Shown here one piece after another: positions 28,131 to 40,702 of a stretch of 64,000 bases of DNA (position 1 is its first letter; each line of letters begins with the position of its first letter). Below the pieces are notes generated by a model that worked only from the letters and a program-made list of their open reading frames with translations, made no database searches and had not been told where the DNA came from. Location: assembly GCA_013397845.1 (NCBI GenBank), contig VZTG01007436.1, positions 1,338,181 through 1,402,180 of the forward strand. The letters run 5' to 3'. This stretch comes from Melanocharis versteri (lineage: Eukaryota > Chordata > Aves > Passeriformes > Melanocharitidae). A program made the position numbers and the translations under genes.

Positions 28131-29661
28131 GTCTGCCCTTCCCTGCTCCCTTGCTGCCGGTCCTGGGATACCCTTTGGCTCTTGGGGTGCAGGGAGAAAC
28201 TGACCCTCGCTTCTCCCTGATGTGGTACCAACCTCTCATTGTGTGTGCCCAGCAACAAGAGAATGAAACTAAGGGATGAGTTACAAACTCAAAAAAGCTT
28301 GTTAATAATGGAATCTGTGTTTCAACACCCTTGCCACCATTAGGATGGGCCACATGAAGGATTTTTTCTAGTGTGTCTCTGCTTCAGCAGAAATGAAATA
28401 TAGATCATTAATTAATTAGAAACAATTCCATTGCATGATTGTTTTTCTTTCCATGAATGGATGTAACTCGTCTGTCTCTGTCACAAGTGCTCATATTTGT
28501 CTCTGGGGAGGGTTAGCTCTGTCTAGCCATAGGAAATCATAATCCTGCCTTCTTAACTACAGCCGTAGGGCTGCCCATGTAACAGGGAAGCCTTGTACTT
28601 AGAACAGTGACAGGCTGCTGCTGCCCAGCAGTGCAGCAGGGGACCAGGGAGGGCAGAAACAGAAGCACAGGCTGGAGGCCTGAGGAACCTGCCAGTTCCA
28701 GCTCTCACTGAGTCCTTCCGATGCCCCTCAGTTGAGCTGCACATCACACATGGCTCCCTTTTTGCTGAACTAGCAATGACTGCTCTGGTCCACTGTAATT
28801 CTTCATAAGAGAAGACAGACTTTTGTCGCTGGCAGACACCTGTCTGTCTTGAAGTATGTGCATAGTATGGAGTGCAGATTTCTTGGACTTGTGCTAAAGA
28901 AACCTTTATCAGGGGATTCTGGTAGGTAATGATGCTTCTTGGTGTGTGCAGGGAATGATTTTATTTCTTCACTGCGTATTTTGTGAACTGTCACATCTTT
29001 TGATCTTAAAAAAAAAATGCTGTACTAAGCCTTATCAGTTCATAAAGCAGCGTTGAAAAATATATGATGCTCCTGAAATAAACTGTTGCTTAAATCCATA
29101 TGTATTTTTGCAATGTCTAAAAGCTTCTTTGCCCACAACCTGGGGAAGATGAATTTAAAAACCAAACAAACACATACCCCTGCAGCTCCCCCAAGGTCAA
29201 CATGTAGTCATTCAACTCAAGCAGTCAGTCCTGCCTGTAAAGAACAACACACTTTAATATTGCTAGACTCATGATGGAGATCACAGTGGTGTCAGTTCTC
29301 AAATCAAAGAGAAATAAAGGTTCATGTTCCTGTCCCAAGAGAAGGCAACTGGATTTGAAGGGTTGTCAGTCTAGAAGTTTCAAACACAAGCATGTACATG
29401 TGCCTGCAAAGTCAGTCTTCTGGATGTATGAGCAGCCTTTCTCCAGACAGGATAGTGTAGCAGAAAACCCTCTGAATGGCAGTCTTTGGCACTAGTGAAT
29501 GTGGTGTAGTTTGTTCGAATCTTTCAGTTAAAAAGTATTTCAAAACAGAAGGGAAAGTGGCTACAGTTGCTTAATTGGTTACTAGTGAGGAATATGGCAA
29601 TTGCTTACCCAAAATAACCATTTGCAGTAAACACTAAGAAGAACTGATCTAGTACTATAAA

Positions 29662-29735
29662 TAAGGTTGCAATGGCTTGAAACACATTAGGGAAAGATTT
29701 AGACTGAGCATCAAGAAAAAACACCAGAAAGCTGC
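29662..29735 (+). repeat. CR1-like LINE fragment
   Basis: The segment contains AATGGCTTGAAAC, then an AGGGAAAGATTTAGACTG block and a CATCAAGAAAAAA block. These match in order the CR1 section just upstream of its 3' UTR (the 'ggcttgaaactgc / aggggaggtttagactgg / catcaggaaaaat' region). It is diverged and short, so this is a probable old fragment in sense orientation. Confidence 0.5.
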
Positions 29736-32700
29736 AAGGTGTGTATTCTATGAAATGTTAGGGATGTATTGAGGGAACCTCCACCCATGTCACTTTAAGG
29801 TAGCTCACTGAGAAAAGGGCACAACTGAGTTACACATTTGTTCTGGACTTTCATTTGCACATCATCTTTAAATTTAAGCTCTGAAGAACACATTTTAAGG
29901 AGAGGTCCTGATGATAGAAATTAAATTTACCAAGCTTCCCCCATTTGGATCTATGTTCTCTGCTTCTTCTGTATGACCCTATACTTGGAGCACTTACAGA
30001 ACTAAACCATCAACCCAAAACAAGTCACTTCTTTCCTCCTACCTTCTCTCAAAAAGGAGGGGAAAAAATCAGAGAAATTATGAAGAGATTTTTAACTAGA
30101 TAAAATCAAGGAAATTTCAGACTGAAGTAGGTCCTTCTGTTTAAACAGTAGTTAATGCTGTTACTGATTAGAATCACAGTAGTGCCTAGATGTCTTAGCT
30201 GAGATTGGGGGGAGGGGATAATGTCACTTTCTTTATACTCTAGATCAAAAAGACAGCCAAAGGAGGTATTACTGTCTCTGTGTGATAGAAGATGAAACTC
30301 AGGGAGGTTAAGTGACTGCCTTACTGATAGGCAGCCAGTAACAAAGAGAGAAAATGAAGCCAAAGCTTCTGGGTTTCAGTTTGGTGCTTCGTTCCAAACT
30401 CTTTCCCTCTGCCAGGGAGCTTTGTTAGGGTAGGACTCCGAGAAGGTTTGCTGTTATTTTACCAGTACATTTCTGCCTGTGTAAGGCAGGAACTACAGTG
30501 CTTGGATCAGGTGGGCTTTGTGGCACGAATTGGAGCCAGTTAACGTAGCTGGCTGTGGGTTAATTCTTTATGAAATGAGATTGTTGTTCATGTGTGTCAT
30601 GCAACTGCACTCAAGAGACCTGATTTTGATTGCTTGCATTACCAGCTGGGAAGTCAGAAGTTTGTAATTTTAGAAGCAAAAGGAGAAATGTAATTTCCTG
30701 GACTTATAGATTACTTTTTTTAAAAGCAATTATCCAATGTCTATAGAGTCAACATGTAAACTCAGTGTTAATTCTTTTCCAAGAGGTTAATTGTTATAAG
30801 AAGAAAGAAGCTCATATGCAGCAATTGAAATTGAGTGGGTTCATCACTATATTCAGAACCCCTCTCCTAAGCTGAACATCTTCTTTCTAATAATCCTCAG
30901 CATTTATACAGACAGGAGCATTTCTGAGCTTTACCAAGAGGCGGGTTAATATCTTTCCTATTTTACAAACAAGAAAGCTGTAGCAAGGAGCCTTCGGCAT
31001 GTCTAGAGACAATGCCATGCCTTTAAAACTCAAAAGATCCTTCTGCCCGCTATTGTATTTCATCTCTTCACCCGTATTATTTTCCATTAGCATATTTGTC
31101 TCTGATAGTTTGGGATATCTGTAGATTTGCAGCCAAGGAAAGATGAAAAAAAAAAAAGGCAAGTGAAACTCTGAAAGAAACAAAGGACTAGTAGTTTTAT
31201 TTACTGTACTTTCTGAAGTATAGACATTCATTTTTCCTGGATCTAGTAAAGATAAAATTATTTTTCTTATATTCCTGAATATTCTCAATTTACAGATAAC
31301 TCTTCAACTATACTAATGTTTTAATTTTAACCAAATTACAACATTGAATTAAAAAGTCAACTTTTGCTAATAAAAGCATAAAGTTTATCGTGAGTGCTGA
31401 TTCTTTAATATGCTGCCTGAATTAATAAAGATAATTTCTAGTTTGCCATTTAAATGGTATTTCAAATTCTACCACACCCAATTCTCAGTATAAGGAAAAC
31501 CTGTAGTATAATAGAAAATTTGATAATAATCTAAAAAAAACCAAACAGACCGGCAAGCCCCAAAATAGAAAATGCATATGTCCAATGCAAATAATTTCCC
31601 ACTTGCTTATTCACTTTTACTACTAATTGAAAGGTCTCCCATGTGTCTTGGCATTTGCAATGATAGCATTTGTGAGAAAGTTAGTTTTATGATGTAATGT
31701 GGGAATTTATTACATATATTTGTAGATTCCTTTTCTGTTAGGTAGTTCAGCATTTGCTTTCTTTTTGATTCTTTTATGTATCCCTTGCTTCCCAGAAAGA
31801 GCACTGGGGCCACAGATGAGCTCTTTATTTAACTTCAAATTATTTTAATTTAGTCCAGAGTTTCCAAAGATTAATTATTTGGTGTGCTCTACTTCAGATT
31901 GCTTCATTTGCAGGAAATTAATGTTCAGCATTACTTGGAAGTGAAGGAAAATGAACAGATCATTTATAACAGCCTGTCATTAATACCATACACATATTTT
32001 TCTATTCCTAATGACTGGGATTTTAAATCAGCCATACAAAATTAAGCCCAAACATGCAAACACTTAAGGTAAGGTAGTCAGCTCGTCATATTTTAAAATA
32101 TTTGGGATTATTCCCTGAAGCAGGTGTGTAAATTCATAAACGCACACAAGTTTCCCCACTAAAAACTTCAGGATTATTCAGTTGCAGTTACACATCTTGT
32201 TCAGACCACAGCAAAGCTGAGTGAGAGCTGATTGAGGTTCCTGGTACCCACCTTCTCTCCCCAGACTGTCTGTTCAGGCATAATTACATCTGTAATCACT
32301 CCCTAACCCGATCCAGTTTAGCTTATACACTTTTAATGGCAGGTCATTTCTAGCATGTCTGAAAAGTTCTTTGCACCTTCTGTGGGGCTGTTTGTATGTG
32401 TGAGTGACAATCCAGGGGATGACTCACTGGATGCAAGTTAAGCATCCAGCTCCTGTCAAAAAACAATAAGAGTTGATTAACTCCCAGCTGAGCTTTTGAA
32501 AATATCCAACTTTGCTCTTAGGCCACCCTTCAGCTGAAGGTAATGCATAGAGAATGCTACTAGTTGCAGTGGAGCAGAATATTCATCTTAGTTATTAGCT
32601 CAGGCAGCATGATATCTCACTTAGCAGCAATAAGCTGTGTTAAAAAAAATTAAAAAATCTGGCAGCCCAGAATTAACAGAGTGGGTGAAACACTGTGAGG

Positions 32701-35401
32701 AGCGAGAGAGGCAGTGGTGGATGTTATGGAAAGACACAGGGTCTGATTATCCAGGCGTTGAGAGGGAGATGGGGAAAAAAAAAGAGGGGATGTTCTGCAG
32801 CTTAATTAATGGAAAGAGGCTTGTGCATCTGACAGCAGCCCCTCTGCAAGGTGAATTCTTTCATAAAGAGCCTCATTCATGAGTTGCCAAGACATCCACA
32901 ACCTATTCTTGAATTCACACAAAAATTAAAAGAAAAACAACTGACTGGCTAATTTAGCGACTTGCAGGATGCAGCTGGTGCTACTGTTTTCACAAAAAAA
33001 AAGGGCTTTTTCCCTTCCACCTCCTAACCATTCCAGTCTTCTTCCCCACCCCCAGCTATTTTGTATCCTGCTGCACCAGTGAGGAGTGTGACAACTCCTG
33101 ACTTAGCTGGCACTGTGGGATATCGAATAACAAAGGGGAATAATATCAGGATAACAGAGGGGATCTGGCCAGTGCTAAGGAAACAAGCTTACCACTTGCC
33201 CAGGTCCTGCCATCAGATGAGAAGTAGAACTTCCCTATTTTTATTTTAATTTTTTATTAAATAAACAAAGGGCTTCATTATGCTGGATAATGCAACTGGC
33301 ATCTTGATAAATCATGAGCTACCTCTCCTCTGTACCCCTGAGGAGACAGTTTGTGTAGTTCTATGCATATGAAGAAGACACTTCATGTTTCCAGCACTGA
33401 TATATTATTATCTTAGTTCTTCCTAGCTTCTACTTCACATTTTCATATTACCTGACACAGAAACACAAGTCTCTCCTGCCCTCCAAATCCCTTTTCACTC
33501 AAATTTTCCTTCCCAAAGGATATTAAATACAAAATCCTTCTATGCATGACAATAATTTAACAACCAAAGTCAGTCAGGTCGGGAGCCCTAATACAAGCAA
33601 GCCAGTGGCGATTTTATGGGAGCATTGAGCAGATCTAAAGGCTCCTGAAAGGGTATTTGAAATGATGTGGTGTATTGCCACCTGACTTTGACAGGCCTTC
33701 TAGTCTAGCTAACAGAGCCTGAGTTGCTCCAGTACCGGCAGCTATGGGAAGTGACTGAAATAAATTGTTTGTGCAGTCAGAGCTTTATTTAGTAAGGGAA
33801 CCTCACAACTAATGCTGCCAACAAAGAAAGTAAAGAAAACATCATACAGACACCACTAAAAATCCAGCAGGAGATAGCAGTGTGGTCCTTGACACCAGTC
33901 AAACTCCTCTTGGTTCAAGCTGCAAAAAGAAAAGACTGGAGTGGATGTTGCTCAATTTCCAAACATTTCAGAGCAGACCTTAGATTTTTCTAAGCCTGGG
34001 CTCAGCAGTTTCAGAGCTGGTTTGCCACACGGATTATTTCCCAAACTCCCACCCTTAGTGAGAATGTTGGTGTGCCAGGAGATGCGAGCAGAAGTTCAAA
34101 GAGGAAGTACTCCAACCAGCTTTGCAGTAGGTGAGGGTTTTCACTGTCCACTGAGTTTCAAAAGTGGTCCTTGTGCCTATCAGCCACATTTCTTAGAACT
34201 CTGGTGCTGTTGTACACCAAGATTTGGGTATCATCAGAAGTCTCCAAATTATGTGGCTGGTAGCAGCCTCTCTGGTCGCTACTTACTTCTTCAGCTTATT
34301 AATAGGATTTTTAAAAATATACAGTGGAAACTGGATTAGAATAGGATTAACAAGAATATGGTCAAGCTTTCTCCTACCTTTTTCTCTCCATGTTTCTTGG
34401 CAATCTTTGATCAATAAAAAATTGCAACAACTACAGATCCGGCTAAAACTGAACTATAATATAGTACACCCATATCACAGCTGGAAGTTGTGAGGATTCT
34501 TTCCGTTATATTAAGGACTGTCAGAATCCTTTTGCAGCTCAAAGTAACTTTATTTAGCAATACTGCCTTTGCAGTCTCTTTTATTGACTTCTAAGTACTG
34601 AGGATGGCCCTCTTTTCATCTGAAGGGCTTAGCAAGTGTGCTACCTGCCTTTTTGGAGAAGCTTCCCCCCTTCTTCCTCCCCCCTTCTTGGCAGTTGGAT
34701 CTGGAAAAAGTTATATAAGTCATGTTCTTTAAAACAGAGACCAAGAGAATATTCCAGCAGTATGAAGAACACAATGAGCTGTTGGGAAGCTGTGAAAGGG
34801 ATTTGGTGTGAACCTTAAAATGAATCCCCCCTCTCATAAAGTGACAACCCAATATCCCCAAAGGGAACAGCAGGAGGGAAACCTAAACCTGTCGACAAAG
34901 TCAACCGGTAATGATTGGAGAGTTAATTACTTTAAAGCTCACAAAGACAAGCTGAGGTGCTAAAATGGCCCCTGCAAATATCAGCATCCTCCCCTTTCAC
35001 CAGACTAACTAAGCGCAGCAGGACAGTAGGAAGAAGGACCTGAGCCGCCCCTGATAATGGCAGTTTTCACTACCTCTGAGCAAACTGATCTTTATTCATT
35101 TTCAATGCCATCCTTCATCTCGTCAGCTGCCCTCACAACGTATCACCGTAAATGTGTATAAAAACACAAGGCTGCATCAAGTTCAGTGATGCTGGTTGGT
35201 ACAGAGTCCAGCAATATCCCAGCCCTCCTCTTGGGATTAGCCTTGAAAACACCACTCTTGCACTCAGCAGCAAAATGCTGCCTGTCATATCAGTGCCTTT
35301 TACGTGGCAAAAGGCGAAACTTAAATCCAGTACAGCTATAACTAACAATTTACTGTGGAGCCTAGGTGCTAATCCTTTTTTCTCCAGCAAATTTGTTTTG
35401 A

Positions 35402-35640
35402 GTCACACTTTATATTAAGATTCCATTTGTGAGGTTTAACACAAGATTAGCAGGTGTTTCAATGTAAAGCATATAGAGGTTAAAACATTGGTAGGATGTT
35501 TCAGACAATGATGAGCAATTGTTGTAAAAACCCCTATTGACCCATTGGACTCATAACAATTGATTGCCATTTATTAAAACATCTCTTAATCACTTACTAA
35601 TCCTTTATCATGCGTAAATAGAACCTCCACATCAAGTACT
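35402..35640. repeat. Possible ancient interspersed repeat, family not named
   Basis: The stretch has the look of deeply diverged amniote repeats: TATTAAGATTCCATTTGTGAGG, AAAGCATATAGAGGTTAA and repeated variants of TTAATCACTTACTAAT. I recognise the style but cannot assign a family, so the call is weak. No terminal repeats or target-site duplications are evident. Confidence 0.25.
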
Positions 35641-36598
35641 GTGAGATACTGTGTATATGAAAGACACCATCTTATAGACATTGTCATGTGTAAGAGCCAC
35701 CTGTTTTTTTCCTTCTTTGCTTTTAGCCTTTTCCTTTGCACTCCCAAATTCTATTAATCTCATTGTTTCTTTAACATGTAGCATAGTTAGTGCAGCAAAA
35801 AGACAGGCTCCTGCTAAGGTCTCAAATGTGCGCTAACAGGCCAGCAGTTTCTCCATGTTTAGCACAGGACCTCTGAAACTGGATCTCCTGTGGCCAGAGT
35901 AAAGCTCTTGGAACTCAGGTGCCCAGATTTTTACTGAAGCCAGCATCCTCTTCTAACCACTTTGCTTTATGCTTTGTATATCTCTGGTTGGAGAACAAGA
36001 AAAATAATAGTCACACACCTAACAAAGCTCTTACAGGAACTAATTCATTTAGGATTGTGAAGTACTTTGATACAGCAGTGTGGTATATTTGCCAGAGCAG
36101 AAAGGAACATGTGGGATTTATTATAAACAGTCACTGTCTCCATCCCTGTGGGATGACAGCTGATCTACCACAAACACTTATTTCCAAATTACAGTATTAT
36201 GCCAATTACAACTCCTAAGTTGAGACTGCAATAGCATTTACCTTATAATCTGCTAGTTTCAGGAATTAAAAAGCACCCGAATCAGTAAAATGGCAGCAGG
36301 AGACTATTTTATACTATTACTCAATTTTATTAAATGTAATAGATGAGAAAGCAAATGATCAGAAAATATGCCCAGAGGTCACTCACTTTGTGTGCATATA
36401 AATATTTGAGTGTATATATTAATCTAATCTATAGTGCTTAAATTGGGCAGTGATGCTCTGCTGTGTGCAGCAATGCATATCCTCATACATAAACCAAGAA
36501 GCATTCTGCTTGTGTTCAGAGGAGTAGACTTAGTTTCATGGATTAATATTTCAGATTAAATTAAAATATAAAAGGCTGGGGAAAAAATATCACAAATG

Positions 36599-36680
36599 AG
36601 AAAAAGAAAAAGAAAAAGAAAAAGAAAAAAAGAAAAAGAAAAAGAGAAAAAGAAAAAAAGAAAACAAGAAAAAGAAAAGG
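36599..36680 (+). repeat. (AAAAAG)n microsatellite
   Basis: About 80 nt of imperfect AAAAAG hexamer repeats, with occasional extra A residues and single G or C interruptions. It is an all-purine simple repeat in the intergenic region about 3 kb upstream of the CpG island. Confidence 0.95.
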
Positions 36681-39457
36681 CTTTTTAGTCCAGAAGGAAT
36701 ATGAGGTTGAAGGTTAGGGTTGCAGGGAAGCTGCTGGCAGGTGAGCTAAGCAGAGGAGGTGGTGTAGGTAAAGAATTTTTGCATTCAGCTCATGGGCAGG
36801 GACATGCTTGGGATAACTGTAGAGGCTGGGATGGAACTCGCTGCACTCTTAGGATGACTTTTCTCCCCAAGGTCACTTCTTTCAACAGCATATGCCAGGG
36901 GATGCAATTTCCAGGTGACTGTAGTCATATATGTGGTTATGTGTGGCATTAATAGTAGGAACATCCTGGCTTGGTTGAACTCCTAGGATATTTTGCCAGA
37001 CTTTGATGGGGGCCAAGATTTTACCCTCCAGCAGCTTCAAAGATAAACAGGGATCTGTCACCATACCAACATGGACAACTACATAATTGTTTCTAAATAT
37101 GTAACAGCCCCACTAGTTCTAATGGAACTGCATCAGTGATTAAAGCCCTCACAGGGAAATTCTTAATATGGCAGTAATTTCATGCACAAGCATTTTCTTA
37201 CTGATTTCAAACAAGTGTTCAAACTCTAATTTGGTGTTCTTTTTTGTACACTGATGAATTTGTTCTGCACGTCTGGGCTTCATTTAAGCAGTCGTCTCCA
37301 GCATGTCTTACACCACAGCCATACACACAGCAATTTTCAGATTTTGATTTTTGAGAACTGAATTTAACTCAGACCATGCGCAGCCCTTAACTTCTTGCTT
37401 TCTCTCACTTGTGATCCAAAAATAGCAGTGTTAGTGCATTTTTAGAATAATTCTAAGGACTTTCAAGGAGAAGCATATGCTTACTACATACACTACAACG
37501 TAGATGTGCAATCATATATATTTTTCCATGGGGGGAGTATGTGGGGTGAAAATCCTTTAAATAAGATTATTTAAAATATAATAAAAGCAAGGAGACTAAC
37601 AGAACAAAGTGAAATGGGCTGAAGTAGTTCTTTCAACAAGAAGACATGAGAAAGTAATTTTTATTTTAGATACTCTTTTTTTAATATTAAGGACATGTTT
37701 TTAGCAGGTGGAATAGGTGTATTCAATGTATAAGTGTTTAGGCAGCTGTTACTGCTTGGGGGAATTAGTTCTACTTCATCAGTTTGTAGGAGTTATGGGA
37801 GAGAAATCCCGCAAAGTCTGCCCATAAAAGACATACTAAAGTGTAAATTTTATTGCTTACACTAACTTCCTTGATGGGCTTATTACTTTTCCATAGATAT
37901 TTTTAATATAGGCTTGAGGGCATTTTCATACAATAAACCAAAAATATTTCTTATCTAAATGACAAACCAAAATGCACACAACATATTAGACATTCTCAGT
38001 TAGATCCAAAGCATTCCAGGTACTTAGGTTTCTCTGTGTAACATGCACTGTCTCAAACTGAACTGCACTAAATTGCCATGATGTAGCTCTTTTGAAGTTA
38101 TAATTTTGGAAAATAGTATAATTTACAGTGACAGTGGATCTGAGTTTGCTGGACGATGATTCATGTATAAAGACGTTCATGTGCTTAACTTTACAATTTA
38201 CATAATATCAGGTACACCTGTAAATGTCAAGATCCATAGGAGTCTCTCTGCAAACAAAAGGTTCTTGAATATGTTAAAAACTGGAACACAACATCCAATG
38301 ACATATCATCCTATAAAATTTATTTTTAGGGAAAGAATTAAATTGAGAAGAAATAATGGAATTATTTAAACCAGAGACTTTTATGATTTTTCGCTGTGCT
38401 ATTACTTATGTCTTCACAATATACTCATAATTTCAAAATGGCCAAACAGATTATTGAGTTTTCTCCAGTGTTTTGTTTCCTGAACTGGGATGCGGCCATG
38501 CCAAGTTTCAGTTTCAATAAATGATTTTTATGTTTTTACCACTAACCAAGTTGTAAATTTTCCAGAAAGAAAAAAAAAAAGTTTCTGATGGAAATGTTGA
38601 CACAACATTCAGAATAGTGTTGCAAATGTGACGCTCTGCTACAAATTGTGCTGAAATGATTTATAACATTTCCAATAATTTAAAAACTATTTTAAATCAC
38701 AGCCAGGTCCTGCATAATACATGAACCTTGACGGATTCTCCAACAAGTATTAGGTCACTACACATTTCAATTTCCCTCTTTATGTTTAAAAGGCTGCGTC
38801 TGGCAGTTAAAAGACTAAAACCTCAGTCAATGGTTATGGTGTGATAGATACATGCTGGAATATTATTTTCACACGGTAGCTTTCTGTAAGTAGGTCATAC
38901 AATTTTACAGTGCTCTGAAACATCACCAAAGAGCTTCCTTATACAGTATCTCCAGCAACTGACTCTGAAAGAAGTTGCACTAAACCTTAATGCTTATTTT
39001 TTTATTATGGAAAAATTATGGAAAAGTTTTGTTTCCTTGCAAGTCTACATGTAGTACATCATCTAGGGAAGACCTTCCTAATTTATTGTAGAAGGTCATT
39101 TTCCACCCACTCTTAAAGGAGATTTTTTTGAATTTTACTTTTCTATTTTCTTCTTCAGGACCAGATATTTTTAGAAAACTTTTCAGACAGGCACCTAACA
39201 CAACATGGCATCCGCAAGATGTGGAAAAGAGGATGTCGAGGAGACCTCTGGGAGAGTCATGTTTCAGTTTTGGGAACTTGGGGGATGTCTAGGTGTGCCT
39301 GCTTGAGTAGATGCTCGGATAGGTAGACTGCCTTTCCCTCCCTTGTGTGGTACCCTATGGGATGTGTCCCACGGCATTTTGTCCTGCCGTGCTTGGGTGA
39401 AAAGTGGTGTTTGCTGGCCACAGGTGAGAAAACCATCACAAGGAGTACTAAAACCCA
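36681..39457. other. Intergenic sequence upstream of the KAT6B CpG island
   Basis: No gene or nameable repeat seen. AT-rich overall, becoming more GC-rich after about 39.2 kb. The open frames at 39.25-39.63 kb on the minus strand include the antisense of a CR1 end and are not credible genes. Confidence 0.5.
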
Positions 39458-39513
39458 GAGGTCGGACTCGATGGTTCTGATGGGTCCCTTCCAACTCAGC
39501 ATATTCTGTGATT
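39458..39513 (+). repeat. CR1-type LINE 3' end
   Basis: The order AGGTCGGACTCGATGG, TGATGGGTCCCTTCCAACTC and ATATTCTGTGATT is the standard end of an avian CR1 copy in sense orientation. Only the last 55 or so bases are recognisable, a typical 5'-truncated insertion. It lies about 200 bases before the GC-rich KAT6B promoter region. Confidence 0.75.
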
Positions 39514-39928
39514 ACTGAAAACTTTGTCATGGTGAGAGGCCTTTGGCAGCACCGCTCAAGACAGCGTGGAGAAACCCGAGCTTTAAGTTCGTACGTGTTA
39601 TCACCTTGTTCTTTAAAATATATTCCTCGTAACATCTTGTTACATGTACAAACTCAATGGGAGGACAACATCTGTGATTTGTTCACGCTGCTTCCATCCC
39701 TCAGACTAATTACGGTCGGCTCAAGCACAGCGCTCTTCCCCCGGCCCGGGGGAGTGTTCAAGCCCCGAAGGCTGCCTGCGGGGGTGCTTCCATCGAGGCC
39801 GTTCAGATCGCCCCACGCAGGACGGGAAGCGCAGCGCGAGCCCCCGCGGGCCCCCGGGAGGCGCCGGTGGCCGCGGCCCCGCAGCCGCCTTCCCGCCCAG
39901 GGGACGCGCCGCCCCCAAACTTTATCGC

Positions 39929-40078
39929 CTTTCCCCCTTTCTCTCTCGCTCTCTTTTTTTTTTCTTTTTCTTTTATTTTCTTTTCTTTTTTTTTCTTTTT
40001 GCCTTTTTTCCTTTCTTTTTTTCTCTTTTTTTCTTTTCTTGTTTTTTTTTGTGTTTTTTTTTTTTTTTTTTTTTTTTT
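39929..40078 (+). repeat. Long T-rich polypyrimidine tract
   Basis: About 150 nt that is almost entirely T and C on the + strand, dominated by T with C roughly every 5-9 bases and ending in a run of more than 20 T. It lies inside the CpG island between two GC-rich blocks. Such poly(dA:dT)-rich tracts tend to exclude nucleosomes; that role here is inference. Confidence 0.9.
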
Positions 40079-40632
40079 GAGGGAGAAAAGGTGGGGGGAG
40101 CTCAATTTCCCACTTGCCAACAGCAGATAAAAAAGTGGGGAGGGACCTCTTCTGTCACAGCCTATGTAGATTAACCTTTCAATTAGCTGTTATCAGGTCC
40201 TGTGTCTTAGCACCAGTCCTCGCAATCTGCGTCCGCCCGCACCGGGGAGGCTGGAGGTCTGGGGTGGGTTTCTGTTTTAATTTCTAAATGAATGATAATT
40301 GCTCGCGTGGCTCCCCTCCCCCGCCGAGAGCTGAACGCGTGTGTCTGATCTGCCCGTCCACCTTTTAGTATTTTGGAGTGAGAAGAGGAGCCCCGCGGAG
40401 GAGGAGGAGGGGAGACAAGGTATTCTCTCTGTATTCATCTTCTTTTTTCCCCTCTCGCGGAGGGGCTTAAGGGAAGGTAACTGGTGCAATCAATCCGCTG
40501 GCTGGGGATTCCCTCCACCCCCTCCCCGGCTCGTCTGGCTCTCCTGGCTGGGTCTCTTCAGTGTGTATGTGTTTGGGGAAGGGGGTGGGGGGAGGCTGTG
40601 TTGTTGTTGTGTTCCTGGCTCTGGTTGCAGCC

Positions 40633-40702
40633 AGGAGAGAGAGCGAGCGGGCGAGCGAGAGACAGAGCGGAGAGAGCGAGCGAGCGAGAGAGAGAGAGAG
40701 GA
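40633..40702 (+). repeat. GA/GCGA-rich purine tract
   Basis: About 70 nt of GAGA and GAGCGAGC-type repeats within the CpG island, finishing in a run of GA dinucleotides. GAGA-type tracts are common in 5' UTRs and promoters of vertebrate genes. Open frames across it on both strands (Arg/Glu-rich or Ser/Leu-rich) are products of the repeat. Confidence 0.85.

Larger units (their letters stand above)
28260..36598. other. ADK-KAT6B intergenic region, middle part
   Basis: No gene is recognised. The longest frame is a 133-codon one on the minus strand (30887-31288) and it resembles no known protein. Noted within: a CR1-like fragment near 29.67 kb and a possible ancient repeat at 35.40-35.64 kb. The remainder is unique-looking AT-rich sequence. 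Confidence 0.5.

Noticed and set aside
39508..40080. 190-codon open frame on + at the CpG island edge
   Set aside because: It runs from a CR1 end through GC-rich sequence into a T-rich tract that encodes only Phe/Leu/Ser. The frame is compositional and matches no family.
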